A DNA stretch of 64,000 nucleotides from JAJRQY01 sp965224435 (GCA_965224435.1 OZ245048.1:620001-684000); one strand, 5' to 3'. Counted from the stretch's first letter, positions 51,785-59,855 are shown. Program-made: numbers and translations. Notes: a model not told the origin generated them from the sequence alone.

Positions 51785-52411
51785 CTAGTCCTTCTTCGCT
51801 TTCCATTCGGCCAGATTGACCGACTCAGCTCCGATGGCGGTTGAGTCGCCGTGACCGGTGTGTACAACGGTCTCCTCCGGAAGGCTGAATAGGCGTTCCT
51901 CGATGGACTCGAGGATCAAGCTGTAGCTGGAAAAGCTACGTCCGGTTGCTCCTGGACCGCCATTGAACAAGGTGTCTCCGGAGAACACGATCCCATCTTC
52001 GGGCAGGTACAAGCAGCAGCCTCCCGGCGAATGCCCGGGGGTGTGCATGATGGTGAGTTCGGAGTTCCCGACGGTGATTTTTGTTCCGTCGCTGATGGTG
52101 TCATCTACCCGACGATCGGGGTAAACGACCTCCCAGAGCATGGCATCGTCGGGATGGAGAAGGATGGGAGCGCCCGTCTCATCAGCCAGATCAGCCGCGG
52201 CATTGATGTGGTCATTGTGCCCGTGGGTGCAAACAATGGCCTTGAGCTTTCGCCCGCCGAGGCCTTCGAGGATGGGTCGATGGTCATGAGCGGCGTCGAT
52301 GACGATTGCCTCGTCGTCGTCGCCAATGATCCAGACATTGTTCTCTACTTCGTAGTCGCCGCCGTCCAGGCTGAAGATGCCGGAGGTGATGACGTGATCA
52401 AGACGGGCCAT
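51785..52411 (-). CDS. MBL-fold metallo-hydrolase next to mscR
   Basis: The 208-residue protein has the metal site VCTHGHNDHINAA (HxHxDH), a second His in HTPGHSPGG, Asp in VFSGDTLF and a last His in VVHTGHGDST. It is a glyoxalase-II-like hydrolase. It lies 59 nt downstream of the mycothiol-dependent formaldehyde dehydrogenase gene on the same strand, the arrangement seen in mycobacteria, so hydrolysis of S-formylmycothiol or a related thioester is a reasonable inference. AAGGA precedes the ATG. Confidence 0.9.
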   Translation of the reverse strand: MARLDHVITSGIFSLDGGDYEVENNVWIIGDDDEAIVIDAAHDHRPILEGLGGRKLKAIVCTHGHNDHINAAADLADETGAPILLHPDDAMLWEVVYPDRRVDDTISDGTKITVGNSELTIMHTPGHSPGGCCLYLPEDGIVFSGDTLFNGGPGATGRSFSSYSLILESIEERLFSLPEETVVHTGHGDSTAIGAESVNLAEWKAKKD

Positions 52412-52470
52412 GTTGGTTGGTCCTTTGTTCTGTGAGATTTGGGTTGGAGGGTGCGAGAAGTGGGTGACGC

Positions 52471-53556
52471 TTACAAGACGACGACGGAGCGAAGAACGCC
52501 CCCGCCTTCCATCTTGTGGAAAGCCTCTTCTACCTGATCAAGCTCGATGGTTTCGGATACGAATCCGTCCAGGTTGAGTCGGCCCTGAAGGTAGAGATCG
52601 ATCAGCATGGGGAAGTCACGGCTCGGCAAGCAATCGCCATACCAGCTGGATTTCAGTGCTCCGCCGCGGCCAAACAGTTCGATATAGGGAAGTTCAATCT
52701 TCATCTCGGGATTGGGTACGCCAACCAGAACAACAGTGCCCGCAAGGTCTCGGGCGTAGAAGGCTTGTTCGTATGTCTGGGGCAGGCCAATGGCTTCGAT
52801 GGCGACATCGACTCCATGACCGTCGGTGAGTTCGCGGATGGCTTCGACTGCGTCACCGTTCAGAGAATTGACGGTGTGGGTTGCCCCGAAAGTCTTGGCC
52901 AGTTCAAGCTTGGCGTCGTCAATGTCCACGGCGATGATCTTGCTAGCGCCAGCGATCCTGGAGCCTTCGATGGCAGCATTTCCGACCCCGCCACAACCGA
53001 ATACCGCAACGGTGTCGCCTCGGCCAACTTCTCCAGTGTTGATGGCGGCACCGATTCCCGCCATGACACCACAGCCGAGCAAGCCAGCGGCCTCGGGCCT
53101 GGCTGCGGGATCGACCTTGGTGCATTGACCGGCAGCGACCAGAGTCTTCTCACAGAAGGCGCCGATTCCCAGAGCCGGGGACAGCTCGGTGCCATCAGCC
53201 AGCATCATCTTCTGGGTGGCGTTATGAGTGGCGAAGCAGTACTGAGGCTTGCCCTTCAGACATGAGCGACACTCGCCGCAAACGGCTCGCCAGTTCAAGA
53301 TCACATAATCGCCGGCAGCAACCTGGGTGACACCTTCGCCGACAGACTCGACGATTCCAGCTGCCTCGTGTCCGAGCAAGAACGGGAACTCATCATTGAT
53401 GCCGCCTTCTCGATAGTGGAGATCGGTATGACACACGCCGCACGCTTGCACCTTGACCACTGCTTCGCCCGGACCAGGGTCAGGAATGGTAATGATTTGC
53501 ATTGAAACCGGCTCGCCCTTGGCCATGGCGACAACGCCGCGAACTTCCTGTGACAT
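52471..53556 (-). CDS. mscR: S-(hydroxymethyl)mycothiol dehydrogenase (class III-type zinc alcohol dehydrogenase)
   Basis: The 361-residue zinc dehydrogenase has catalytic zinc ligands in CGVCHTDLHY and LLGHEAAG, structural zinc cysteines in CGECRSCLKGKPQYC, and a Rossmann site VAVFGCGGVGNAAIEG. Length, LNWRAVCGECRSC and the C-terminal SSWYGDCLPSRDFPMLIDLY segment match actinobacterial mycothiol-dependent formaldehyde dehydrogenase/S-nitrosomycothiol reductase. It detoxifies formaldehyde with NAD+. GGAG precedes the ATG, and the MBL hydrolase follows in the same operon. Confidence 0.88.
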   Translation of the reverse strand: MSQEVRGVVAMAKGEPVSMQIITIPDPGPGEAVVKVQACGVCHTDLHYREGGINDEFPFLLGHEAAGIVESVGEGVTQVAAGDYVILNWRAVCGECRSCLKGKPQYCFATHNATQKMMLADGTELSPALGIGAFCEKTLVAAGQCTKVDPAARPEAAGLLGCGVMAGIGAAINTGEVGRGDTVAVFGCGGVGNAAIEGSRIAGASKIIAVDIDDAKLELAKTFGATHTVNSLNGDAVEAIRELTDGHGVDVAIEAIGLPQTYEQAFYARDLAGTVVLVGVPNPEMKIELPYIELFGRGGALKSSWYGDCLPSRDFPMLIDLYLQGRLNLDGFVSETIELDQVEEAFHKMEGGGVLRSVVVL

Positions 53557-53632
53557 CTTCTACTCCGTTGGTAAGGCGTCAGCGTTATGGGTGCCGATGC
53601 CGATGGTCCCGCTTGTTCGGTAGGGAGTGACT

Positions 53633-54136
53633 CTAGCGAACTGTGGCAAGGTGCGCGAGCACGACTGAAACCGTTTCATCGACGGCAGATGGGTGAACAG
53701 TCGTTAGGACCAGATCCGGGTCCGGCTGATGCCATGTTGGGTCATTGACCTCTGGTCGCTTAACCAGAACGGTTGGGAGGCCAGCGGACCGGTACCCCTC
53801 GACGATGACCACATCGGCGTGAGGGAAGAAGAGATCGACAAGGTCACCAAGTGGGGGACGGTCTTGGGGTGATCCCATCCATGCCAGCTGATCCTGTCCA
53901 GCCAGGATGGTCCCGCTGGCTCCAGCCTGACGCATCCGCCACGAGTCCTTGCCCTCGGTGTCGAGTTCGATTCGATGGGCATCATGTTTGACTGCGGCGA
54001 CGTTCAGTCCACTCTTGATCAGCGCTGCGATGACCTTTTCGACCAATGAGGTCTTCCCGGTTCCAGATGGCGCAACAAAAGAAACCATTGGCGGACGGGG
54101 TGTAGGAGCTGTGGGACTGGCGGATGCCTCACTCAT
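53633..54136 (-). CDS. mobB: Molybdopterin-guanine dinucleotide biosynthesis protein MobB
   Basis: The 167-residue P-loop protein has Walker A APSGTGKTSLVEKVI, KHDAHRIELDTEGKDSWRMRQAGA and DVVIVEGYRSAGLPT, all MobB hallmarks. It binds GTP and helps attach GMP to molybdopterin together with MobA. No other molybdenum cofactor gene is nearby. A gap of about 75 nt separates it from the upstream end of mscR on the same strand. Confidence 0.93.
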   Translation of the reverse strand: MSEASASPTAPTPRPPMVSFVAPSGTGKTSLVEKVIAALIKSGLNVAAVKHDAHRIELDTEGKDSWRMRQAGASGTILAGQDQLAWMGSPQDRPPLGDLVDLFFPHADVVIVEGYRSAGLPTVLVKRPEVNDPTWHQPDPDLVLTTVHPSAVDETVSVVLAHLATVR

Positions 54137-54235
54137 TGGCCTAGGTGTACCAACGGATGGACCATGGCGGCAACCACGGGTCGAAGCCTTCTTTCATGTG
54201 ACCTCGGACCGAGTCGGTTGAGGGCGCTAGAAATG

Positions 54236-54790
54236 CTACGCCTGCATGGGGCGATCGAGCAGCGAGACTATGGACTCTTCCCGACCTTGTGGAGGCCCGA
54301 GTCGCAAAAGGTTCGAGACCGTGACCAGGTTCGAAGCAATCACGGCCAAGTTGGTGAAGAAGGACCGAAGACCCCACCAGCCTGCCCACAACGAGCGAGT
54401 CTGCATGCGCTTGACCAGTGCCAGGCCACATGCCTGACACATTGGGCCCTCGGCCCGAAGCCGGTAGCGGTCAATGAAAAATGCCTCCTGGTGGCGAAGA
54501 GACGTTGAGGTCGATGGGGTTGAAGCGCAAAACATGCACTCGCGTGAGAGGGGCGGGCGGCCCCAATGAACGGTTTGAGCTATGTCTCTATCGGAACTGA
54601 CGGCGTTGTCGGCCAGGTTTGCCAGGAATGGTTCGTGCAGAATCTCGAGCGCATGGCTAAGCAAGGCAATAGCGGGTGCCTGATCTTTTGGATCGAGGCC
54701 TGGACACTCTCGACTCCAATCGGGATGGTATTGCAGGGTCAATCGTCGATAGGCGGCATCAAGCTGCTCAAGAGTGGTGGGCACACCCAC
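54236..54790 (-). CDS. Short J-domain protein with four-Cys zinc site
   Basis: The 184-residue protein opens with a J-like segment (TLEQLDAAYRRLTLQYHPDW; His22-Pro23-Asp24 is the HPD loop that stimulates DnaK). The central part has CMFC and CQAC, a likely zinc ribbon, followed by a Trp-rich helix (SLWAGWWGLRSFFTNLAVIASNLVTV) that may dip into the membrane. It lacks the G/F and C-terminal substrate domains of DnaJ. It would be a specialised co-chaperone. The GTG start has no clear ribosome binding site. Confidence 0.7.
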   Translation of the reverse strand: MGVPTTLEQLDAAYRRLTLQYHPDWSRECPGLDPKDQAPAIALLSHALEILHEPFLANLADNAVSSDRDIAQTVHWGRPPLSRECMFCASTPSTSTSLRHQEAFFIDRYRLRAEGPMCQACGLALVKRMQTRSLWAGWWGLRSFFTNLAVIASNLVTVSNLLRLGPPQGREESIVSLLDRPMQA

Positions 54791-55243
54791 AGCTTCGGTT
54801 CAGGGGTGATCAGTGTGATGGCTGTGTTTTGTGATGGCTGTATTTTGGCAGTTTGTGGACAGTCAGAGGGTGGGTTGCTGGGCGCAACCGGCCGATTCCT
54901 GCGACTTAATGTCGCAAGTCAAGGGTCCGTCAATGTCCGCTTGCGTTTGCTCAAGGAAGAACTCTGGCTAGCAAGAAGTTAAGAGTTGAATAGTTGTCTA
55001 GAGCTCGCCTCAGTGCTGGCCTAGAGCGCCTTTTAGTTAGCTGAGACCGATTTGTCTTGAAGAGAATGACGAAGTAGAACAAGGTGAAATCTATTGTTGG
55101 CGATGGGACTGAGAGTCGCCCATTTCTGTGTTTGCCTCGACAAGTCGCACGATCCGAACCTACAGTGCTGGCCGTGGGGTGAGCAGAAGCTCGTCTTTTC
55201 GTGGGTCCACGGCGGTGGGTCCGAACTGATGGAAGGGTGACCG
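54791..55243. other. Gene-free stretch of 453 bp
   Basis: No frame with coding character is visible on either strand. It contains a 16-bp direct repeat near 54815 and, just before the OmpA-like gene, a GGAAGGG ribosome binding site 6 nt from ATG 55244. It probably holds the promoters of both flanking, divergently read genes. Confidence 0.6.
54815..54846. repeat. 16-bp tandem direct repeat
   Basis: gtgatggctgtgtttt (54815-54830) is followed directly by gtgatggctgtatttt (54831-54846), with one mismatch. Confidence 0.85.
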
Positions 55244-56800
55244 ATGGCGTTGGATGACCCAACAGGTCGAGCTCGTGAGAAAGCGAAGCGGCTGGCCGCG
55301 GAGAAAGCGAAGTCGGCAGGTGATGCTGCATCAAAAGCGGCTGACTCCGCTTCGAAAATGACTGATGCCGCAGGCGATGCTGCATCAAAAGCGAAGGGTG
55401 CAGCTGGCAAAGCCAAGGGCGTCGCTGGTGGTGCAGTCGATAAGATGTCTGGAGCCGCTGGCGATGCGACGTCAAAGGCGACCGGTGCAGCTTCCAAGAT
55501 GTCCGGTGCTGCTGGCGGAGCCGCCTCGAAGATGACTGGTGCGGCTTCCAAAGCATCAGGTGGAGCAAAATCGAGAATAATCGGTGCTGCCGCAGGAGCC
55601 GCTGGCGCTGGCGGAGCGATCGCTTCCATTACCAGGCACACCGAAACAACAACGACGACTCGTCGTCGCAAGAGGACCGTCACTTCATGGGACCGCGACC
55701 CTGCGGCTTGGGCCCCGGGCAAGGTCGGAGCACTAGCAGCGTTGCCCCTCGTCGGTGGACTCTTGATTGGTGGCACCGCCTGGGCGGTCCCCCATATCGA
55801 GAAGACGCTGGAACGACAGACCATTGCTGACCTAGAAGCTGCCGGAATCGATACTTCCGACCTTGATGTCGACTACGACTATCGAACGGGCAGTATCACT
55901 GGCTCAGCCGCCGCTGGCGTTGACGCTGGAACTCTCGAAGCCAAAGGAGATGGCAGCGGAGTTCGCAATCTTTCTGCTCTCCTCGCTGCTGGTGCGGTAA
56001 AGGCCGAACAGGAAACACCGGTAACCACCGAAGCTGCTGCGGAGGAACCCGCCGCAGTCGAAGTTGGACCTACCGATGTGACCGCCATGGTCGAAGACGG
56101 GCGCATTGTTCTTCGAGGCGAAGTTCTCAGTGAGGCTCAGCGCCAGACCCTGGTCGACGCGGCTGAGGCCACGGGGGTCGAGGTCGTTGATGAACTAACA
56201 GTGAGTGGCTTCGACGAAGCAACTCCGGGAGCTGATGCTCGAGTCGCTGGTCTCGCTGGTCTGATCTCAAATCTTGGCCCAGGAGTAACCGGGGTAGCAA
56301 CCCTCAGCGATACCTCCCTTGCTTTCGTTGGAGAAGCTCCAGACGCCGACATCGCAGCAGCGGTTGAAGCCGCGGTGGCTGATGCCGGTTCCGGACTCGA
56401 GACTTCAGCAGAGGTTTCGGCCCCGGAGGCCACTGATGACGCTGCAGAATTGGCAGCTCGACTTGCCGCATTGGGGCCTGTTCACTACAAGCTGAACATG
56501 TCTTGCCATGATGGCGAGGCAGTGGCACTTCTGGATGAGGCAGTTGCCATCCTTCAGGAGTACCCGGGCGTTCCAGTCGAACTTGTTGGTCACACCGACA
56601 AGTTCGCTGCTCAAGCGAGCAACCAGGCCCTCAGTGAGCGTCGAGCCTCTGAGGTTGTTGACTACTTGGTCGAGCACGGAGTTGATCCGGAACGACTGTC
56701 CTCATCTGGAATGGGCGAGGATGCACCTATTGGCGACAACGAAACAGCTGTTGGTCGCAGAGAAAACCGTCGGACAGAGTTTCAAGTGAAGTTGGGTTAA
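55244..56800 (+). CDS. BON/OmpA-domain envelope protein with histone/LEA-like N-terminus
   Basis: The 518-residue protein has residues 1-110 made of Ala/Lys/Ser/Gly repeats (for example GDAASKAKGAAGKAKG), resembling LEA or histone-H1-like tails. A basic RRRKR stretch and one membrane helix (about 163-183, GALAALPLVGGLLIGGTAW) follow. Then come BON-like repeats (about 190-390) with VTAMVEDGRIVLRGEV, and a C-terminal OmpA peptidoglycan-binding domain (VELVGHTD...NQALSERRA...GMGEDAPI...NRRTEFQV). The outer part parallels OmpATb/ArfA of Mycobacterium. The basic tail would face the cytoplasm, an unusual combination. The next gene follows after 10 nt. Confidence 0.85.
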   Translation: MALDDPTGRAREKAKRLAAEKAKSAGDAASKAADSASKMTDAAGDAASKAKGAAGKAKGVAGGAVDKMSGAAGDATSKATGAASKMSGAAGGAASKMTGAASKASGGAKSRIIGAAAGAAGAGGAIASITRHTETTTTTRRRKRTVTSWDRDPAAWAPGKVGALAALPLVGGLLIGGTAWAVPHIEKTLERQTIADLEAAGIDTSDLDVDYDYRTGSITGSAAAGVDAGTLEAKGDGSGVRNLSALLAAGAVKAEQETPVTTEAAAEEPAAVEVGPTDVTAMVEDGRIVLRGEVLSEAQRQTLVDAAEATGVEVVDELTVSGFDEATPGADARVAGLAGLISNLGPGVTGVATLSDTSLAFVGEAPDADIAAAVEAAVADAGSGLETSAEVSAPEATDDAAELAARLAALGPVHYKLNMSCHDGEAVALLDEAVAILQEYPGVPVELVGHTDKFAAQASNQALSERRASEVVDYLVEHGVDPERLSSSGMGEDAPIGDNETAVGRRENRRTEFQVKLG

Positions 56801-56810
56801 GGAGCTAGAT

Positions 56811-58733
56811 ATGTTTTGGGTACTTGCAGAAATTATCATTCCGCTGATCTTGGCGGTACTACTGGGCCTCCTGCTTGGCTGGATGCTTTGGCGTTGGCGT
56901 CATCACAAGGAGACGTTCTCCGAGTGGGAGACCGACTCCTCTTCACGAGTGTCGAAGCTTTCTAAGGAAGCCTCTAATGAGTGGGAAGCAGACAAGCTTG
57001 CGCTGACGTCGTCCCAGGGAGAGATGGATGGCCTCCGCAAGGAATTGGCCTCAGCCAATGCCAAGGTCGGGACCCTTGAGGGTGACCTCAAGGGTGATCG
57101 TGGCCGTCTGCTCGGGTTTGCTGGGCTCGCTGGTGTTGCTGGTGTAGCCGCTGGCAAGGTCGGCAAGTCTGGTGAGGCTGATGCTGAGTCCGTGAAGGCA
57201 CGTCTTGTCGACCTTGATGGTCAGCTGAGCAATTCCAATGACCGGGTCAAGGCTTTGGAGTCCCAGCTCGCTTCGGCTGGCAAGGATGCTTCGAGTGCTG
57301 AGGGAGACCTTGCCTCGGCCCAGAAGAAGGCCAAGGATCTTGAAGGCGATCTGAAGACCGCCAACGGCCGTATTGGTGACCTCGAAGGTGAAGCCAAGAC
57401 CGCTACAGGTCGCTACGGCACACTTGAAGGCGATCTGAAGACCGCCAACGGCCGTATTGGTGACCTCGAAGGAGCGGCCAAGAAGTCTGATTCCAAGGCT
57501 GGCAACCTTGACGGTGAGCTTGTTGCCGCCAAGGCGAAGATCGCAACCCTTGAGGGTGACCTCAAGGGTGATCGTGGCCGCTTGCTTGGCTTTGCTGGAC
57601 TCGCTGGTGTTGCCGGCGTAGCTGCTGGCAAGGGCGGTAAGTCCGGTGAGGCTGATGCCGACTCCGTGAAGGCTCGCCTGGTTGCCCTCGAGCGTGAAGC
57701 CAAGGAAGCTGGCGATCGAGCAGGAGCCGCTGACCGCAAGCTGCAAGAGGCAAACGCTCGGGCCAACAAGCTTGAGACTGACCTTGCGTCGAGCACCAAG
57801 AAGTTGGGTGCTGTCGAAATTGATCTCAGCGATCGGACCAAGAAGCTTGGTGCGATGGAGATCGACCTGAACGATCGAACCAAGAAACTCGGCGTGATGG
57901 AGGTCGACCTTCGTGCTGCGGAGACCAAGGCCGCCAAGGCCGAGTCCTCCCTTAGTGCAGTCGCCACCAAGGTCAAGTTGGCTGACGGTGCGAAGATGCA
58001 TCCTTATGGTGATGGTTCTCATGGGCCGTTGGCTGAGAAGCGTGAGATGCCGGTTGGTTATCCAATCAAGGGCAATGTTGATTCGATGCTGTATCACCGG
58101 ACGGATTCCCGGAATTATGGGGCGACGATTGCTGAGGTGTGGTTTGATACTGCGGCTCGGGCTGAGTCGGCCGGTTTCGGTTTGTCACCAACGCATCCTG
58201 AGGGATCAGGTTCTGCCGCTAGTGCGCCTTCGGTGAAGTTGGCTGCTGGTGCGAAGATGCATCCTTATGGTGATGGTTCTCATGGGCCGTTGGCTGAGAA
58301 GCGTGAGATGCCGGTTGGTTATCCAATCAAGGGCAATGTTGATTCGATGCTGTATCACCGGACGGATTCCCGGAATTATGGGGCGACGATTGCTGAGGTG
58401 TGGTTTGATACTGCGGCTCGGGCTGAGTCGGCCGGTTTCGGTTTGTCACCAACGCATCCTGAGGGATCAGGTTCTGCCGCTAGTGCGCCTTCGGTGAAGT
58501 TGGCTGCTGGTGCGAAGATGCATCCTTATGGTGATGGTTCTCATGGGCCGTTGGCTGAGAAGCGTGAGATGCCGGTTGGTTATCCAATCAAGGGCAATGT
58601 TGATTCGATGCTGTATCACCGGACGGATTCCCGGAATTATGGGGCGACGATTGCTGAGGTGTGGTTTGATACTGCGGCTCGGGCTGAGTCGGCCGGTTTC
58701 GGTTTGTCACCAACCCACCCCAGCCCTAAGTAG
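56811..58733 (+). CDS. Membrane coiled-coil protein with three C-terminal sunset-type domains
   Basis: The 640-residue protein has one membrane helix at 4-28 ending in WRWRHH, a long alpha-helical coiled coil (35-385) built of repeats such as LEGDLKTANGRIGDLEG (twice) and KKLGAMEIDL-type units (three times), and two copies of a GRLLGFAGLAGVAGVAAG segment (98-115 and 256-273). The C-terminus is three 87-residue units starting about V388, V475 and V562, each with GYPIKGNVDSMLYHR and AEVWFDTAARAESAGF, matching the actinobacterial sunset domain. It follows the OmpA-like gene by 10 nt and is surely co-transcribed. Function unknown. Confidence 0.82.
   Translation: MFWVLAEIIIPLILAVLLGLLLGWMLWRWRHHKETFSEWETDSSSRVSKLSKEASNEWEADKLALTSSQGEMDGLRKELASANAKVGTLEGDLKGDRGRLLGFAGLAGVAGVAAGKVGKSGEADAESVKARLVDLDGQLSNSNDRVKALESQLASAGKDASSAEGDLASAQKKAKDLEGDLKTANGRIGDLEGEAKTATGRYGTLEGDLKTANGRIGDLEGAAKKSDSKAGNLDGELVAAKAKIATLEGDLKGDRGRLLGFAGLAGVAGVAAGKGGKSGEADADSVKARLVALEREAKEAGDRAGAADRKLQEANARANKLETDLASSTKKLGAVEIDLSDRTKKLGAMEIDLNDRTKKLGVMEVDLRAAETKAAKAESSLSAVATKVKLADGAKMHPYGDGSHGPLAEKREMPVGYPIKGNVDSMLYHRTDSRNYGATIAEVWFDTAARAESAGFGLSPTHPEGSGSAASAPSVKLAAGAKMHPYGDGSHGPLAEKREMPVGYPIKGNVDSMLYHRTDSRNYGATIAEVWFDTAARAESAGFGLSPTHPEGSGSAASAPSVKLAAGAKMHPYGDGSHGPLAEKREMPVGYPIKGNVDSMLYHRTDSRNYGATIAEVWFDTAARAESAGFGLSPTHPSPK
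57988..58710. repeat. Three tandem 261-bp units, almost perfectly identical
   Basis: Starting points 57988, 58249 and 58510 repeat with a period of exactly 261 bp (87 codons). I see no base difference between units from ggtgcgaagatgc through the cgga, cggg and gtttgtcaccaac stretches; the array diverges only at its outer borders. Confidence 0.95.
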
Positions 58734-58747
58734 TCGTATCTAGGCAG

Positions 58748-58753
58748 TAGCCT
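58748..58753 (+). promoter_or_regulatory. Leaderless-type -10 box (TAGCCT)
   Basis: TAGCCT ends 7 nt before GTG 58761, so the channel gene probably has its own promoter just behind the stop of the sunset-repeat gene. Confidence 0.5.
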
Positions 58754-58760
58754 TGTCATT

Positions 58761-59855
58761 GTGAGGCGACCTCGGATCCATATCTATTTCAGCATCGCCC
58801 TCGGACTTGTATTGTCCGGGGGCGTTGCCGCGTCAGCGCAAGCGCAGGATCAGCCTGCTCGCGAACTTGTGGTGGCAACAAAACCGCTTGAGCCCTTCGT
58901 GTTTGTTGAACCAGAACTACGCGGGTTCAGTGTCGACGTCTGGGATGAGATCGCTACTCGCATTGGAGCAGAGACTGTCTGGGACCAGCAGGACTCGGTC
59001 CAGAGCATCCTTGACTCGGTTGAGTCTGGTGAAGCTGACGTGGCCATCGCTGGCATCTCCATCACCACCTCGCGAGAAATGGTGGTTGATTTCAGCCACC
59101 CCTACTTCAGTTCCGGGCTACAGATCGCCACCACCGGGTCCGAAGATGGTGGCGGGCTTCGATCGATGCTCGGCCTGGCTACCCGTCGTGACGTCCTGGT
59201 GCCGTTGGCTGGTCTCTTGGGTCTGATCGCCATCATCAGCCACCTGGTCTGGTGGACTGAACGCTCGGACAATCCGGCCTTCCCTCGCGGGTATCGGGAA
59301 GGAATCTGGGAAGCCATCTGGTGGTCAACCGTCAATGTGGTCACTGGCGGCGAAGCGGTGAAGGACATTCGACGACCGCTCAGCCGGGTGTTGGCTTTGT
59401 TATGGATGGTCGTCGGCCTTCTCCTTATGGCATATGTAACGGCACGCGCCACCACGGTGTTGACAGTGCAGGAGCTGGAAGGCTCCATCAATGGGCTAGA
59501 TGATCTGTCATCCAATCGGGTGATCACGGTGGAGGAGACAGCAGCGACAGAGTTCCTCACCAGTCGAAGCATCCCCTTTGATACTCGGCGGGACATTTCT
59601 GAAGCGTTGCAGGCTCTGGTTGATGGTGATGCCGATGCCGTTGTCTATGACTCTGCTGTATTGGCGTACCGTACGAATACAGATTTCAGTGGATCCGCGG
59701 AAATGGTTGGCTCACTATTCGCCCCGGACCCCTATGGGATTGCGGTTGCTCAGGGAAGTGAGTTGCGGGAGGAGATCAACGAAGCCCTGCTGTCCATGGC
59801 CGCCGATGGCACGCTGGACCGTCTCCACTTCCAATGGTTCGGCGAAGAGCGCTAG
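58761..59855 (+). CDS. Prokaryotic ionotropic glutamate receptor-like channel (GluR0-like)
   Basis: The 364-residue protein has a signal peptide ending near ASAQAQ (28), a periplasmic-binding-protein lobe S1 (34-128) with ligand-binding Arg105 in TTSRE, then a pore unit inserted in the middle: helix 145-163, pore loop 180-198 (GIWEAIWWSTVNVVTGGE) and helix 207-229. Lobe S2 (238-362) follows with VVYDSAV (Asp297). This is the GluR0 order without a final helix. The filter position reads TVNVVTGGE, not TVGYGD. It should be a ligand-gated channel for an amino acid or similar solute. Confidence 0.85.
   Translation: MRRPRIHIYFSIALGLVLSGGVAASAQAQDQPARELVVATKPLEPFVFVEPELRGFSVDVWDEIATRIGAETVWDQQDSVQSILDSVESGEADVAIAGISITTSREMVVDFSHPYFSSGLQIATTGSEDGGGLRSMLGLATRRDVLVPLAGLLGLIAIISHLVWWTERSDNPAFPRGYREGIWEAIWWSTVNVVTGGEAVKDIRRPLSRVLALLWMVVGLLLMAYVTARATTVLTVQELEGSINGLDDLSSNRVITVEETAATEFLTSRSIPFDTRRDISEALQALVDGDADAVVYDSAVLAYRTNTDFSGSAEMVGSLFAPDPYGIAVAQGSELREEINEALLSMAADGTLDRLHFQWFGEER

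Noticed and set aside
57988..58733. Possible CRISPR array
   Set aside because: The period is 261 bp with no unique spacers, and the units keep one open reading frame.
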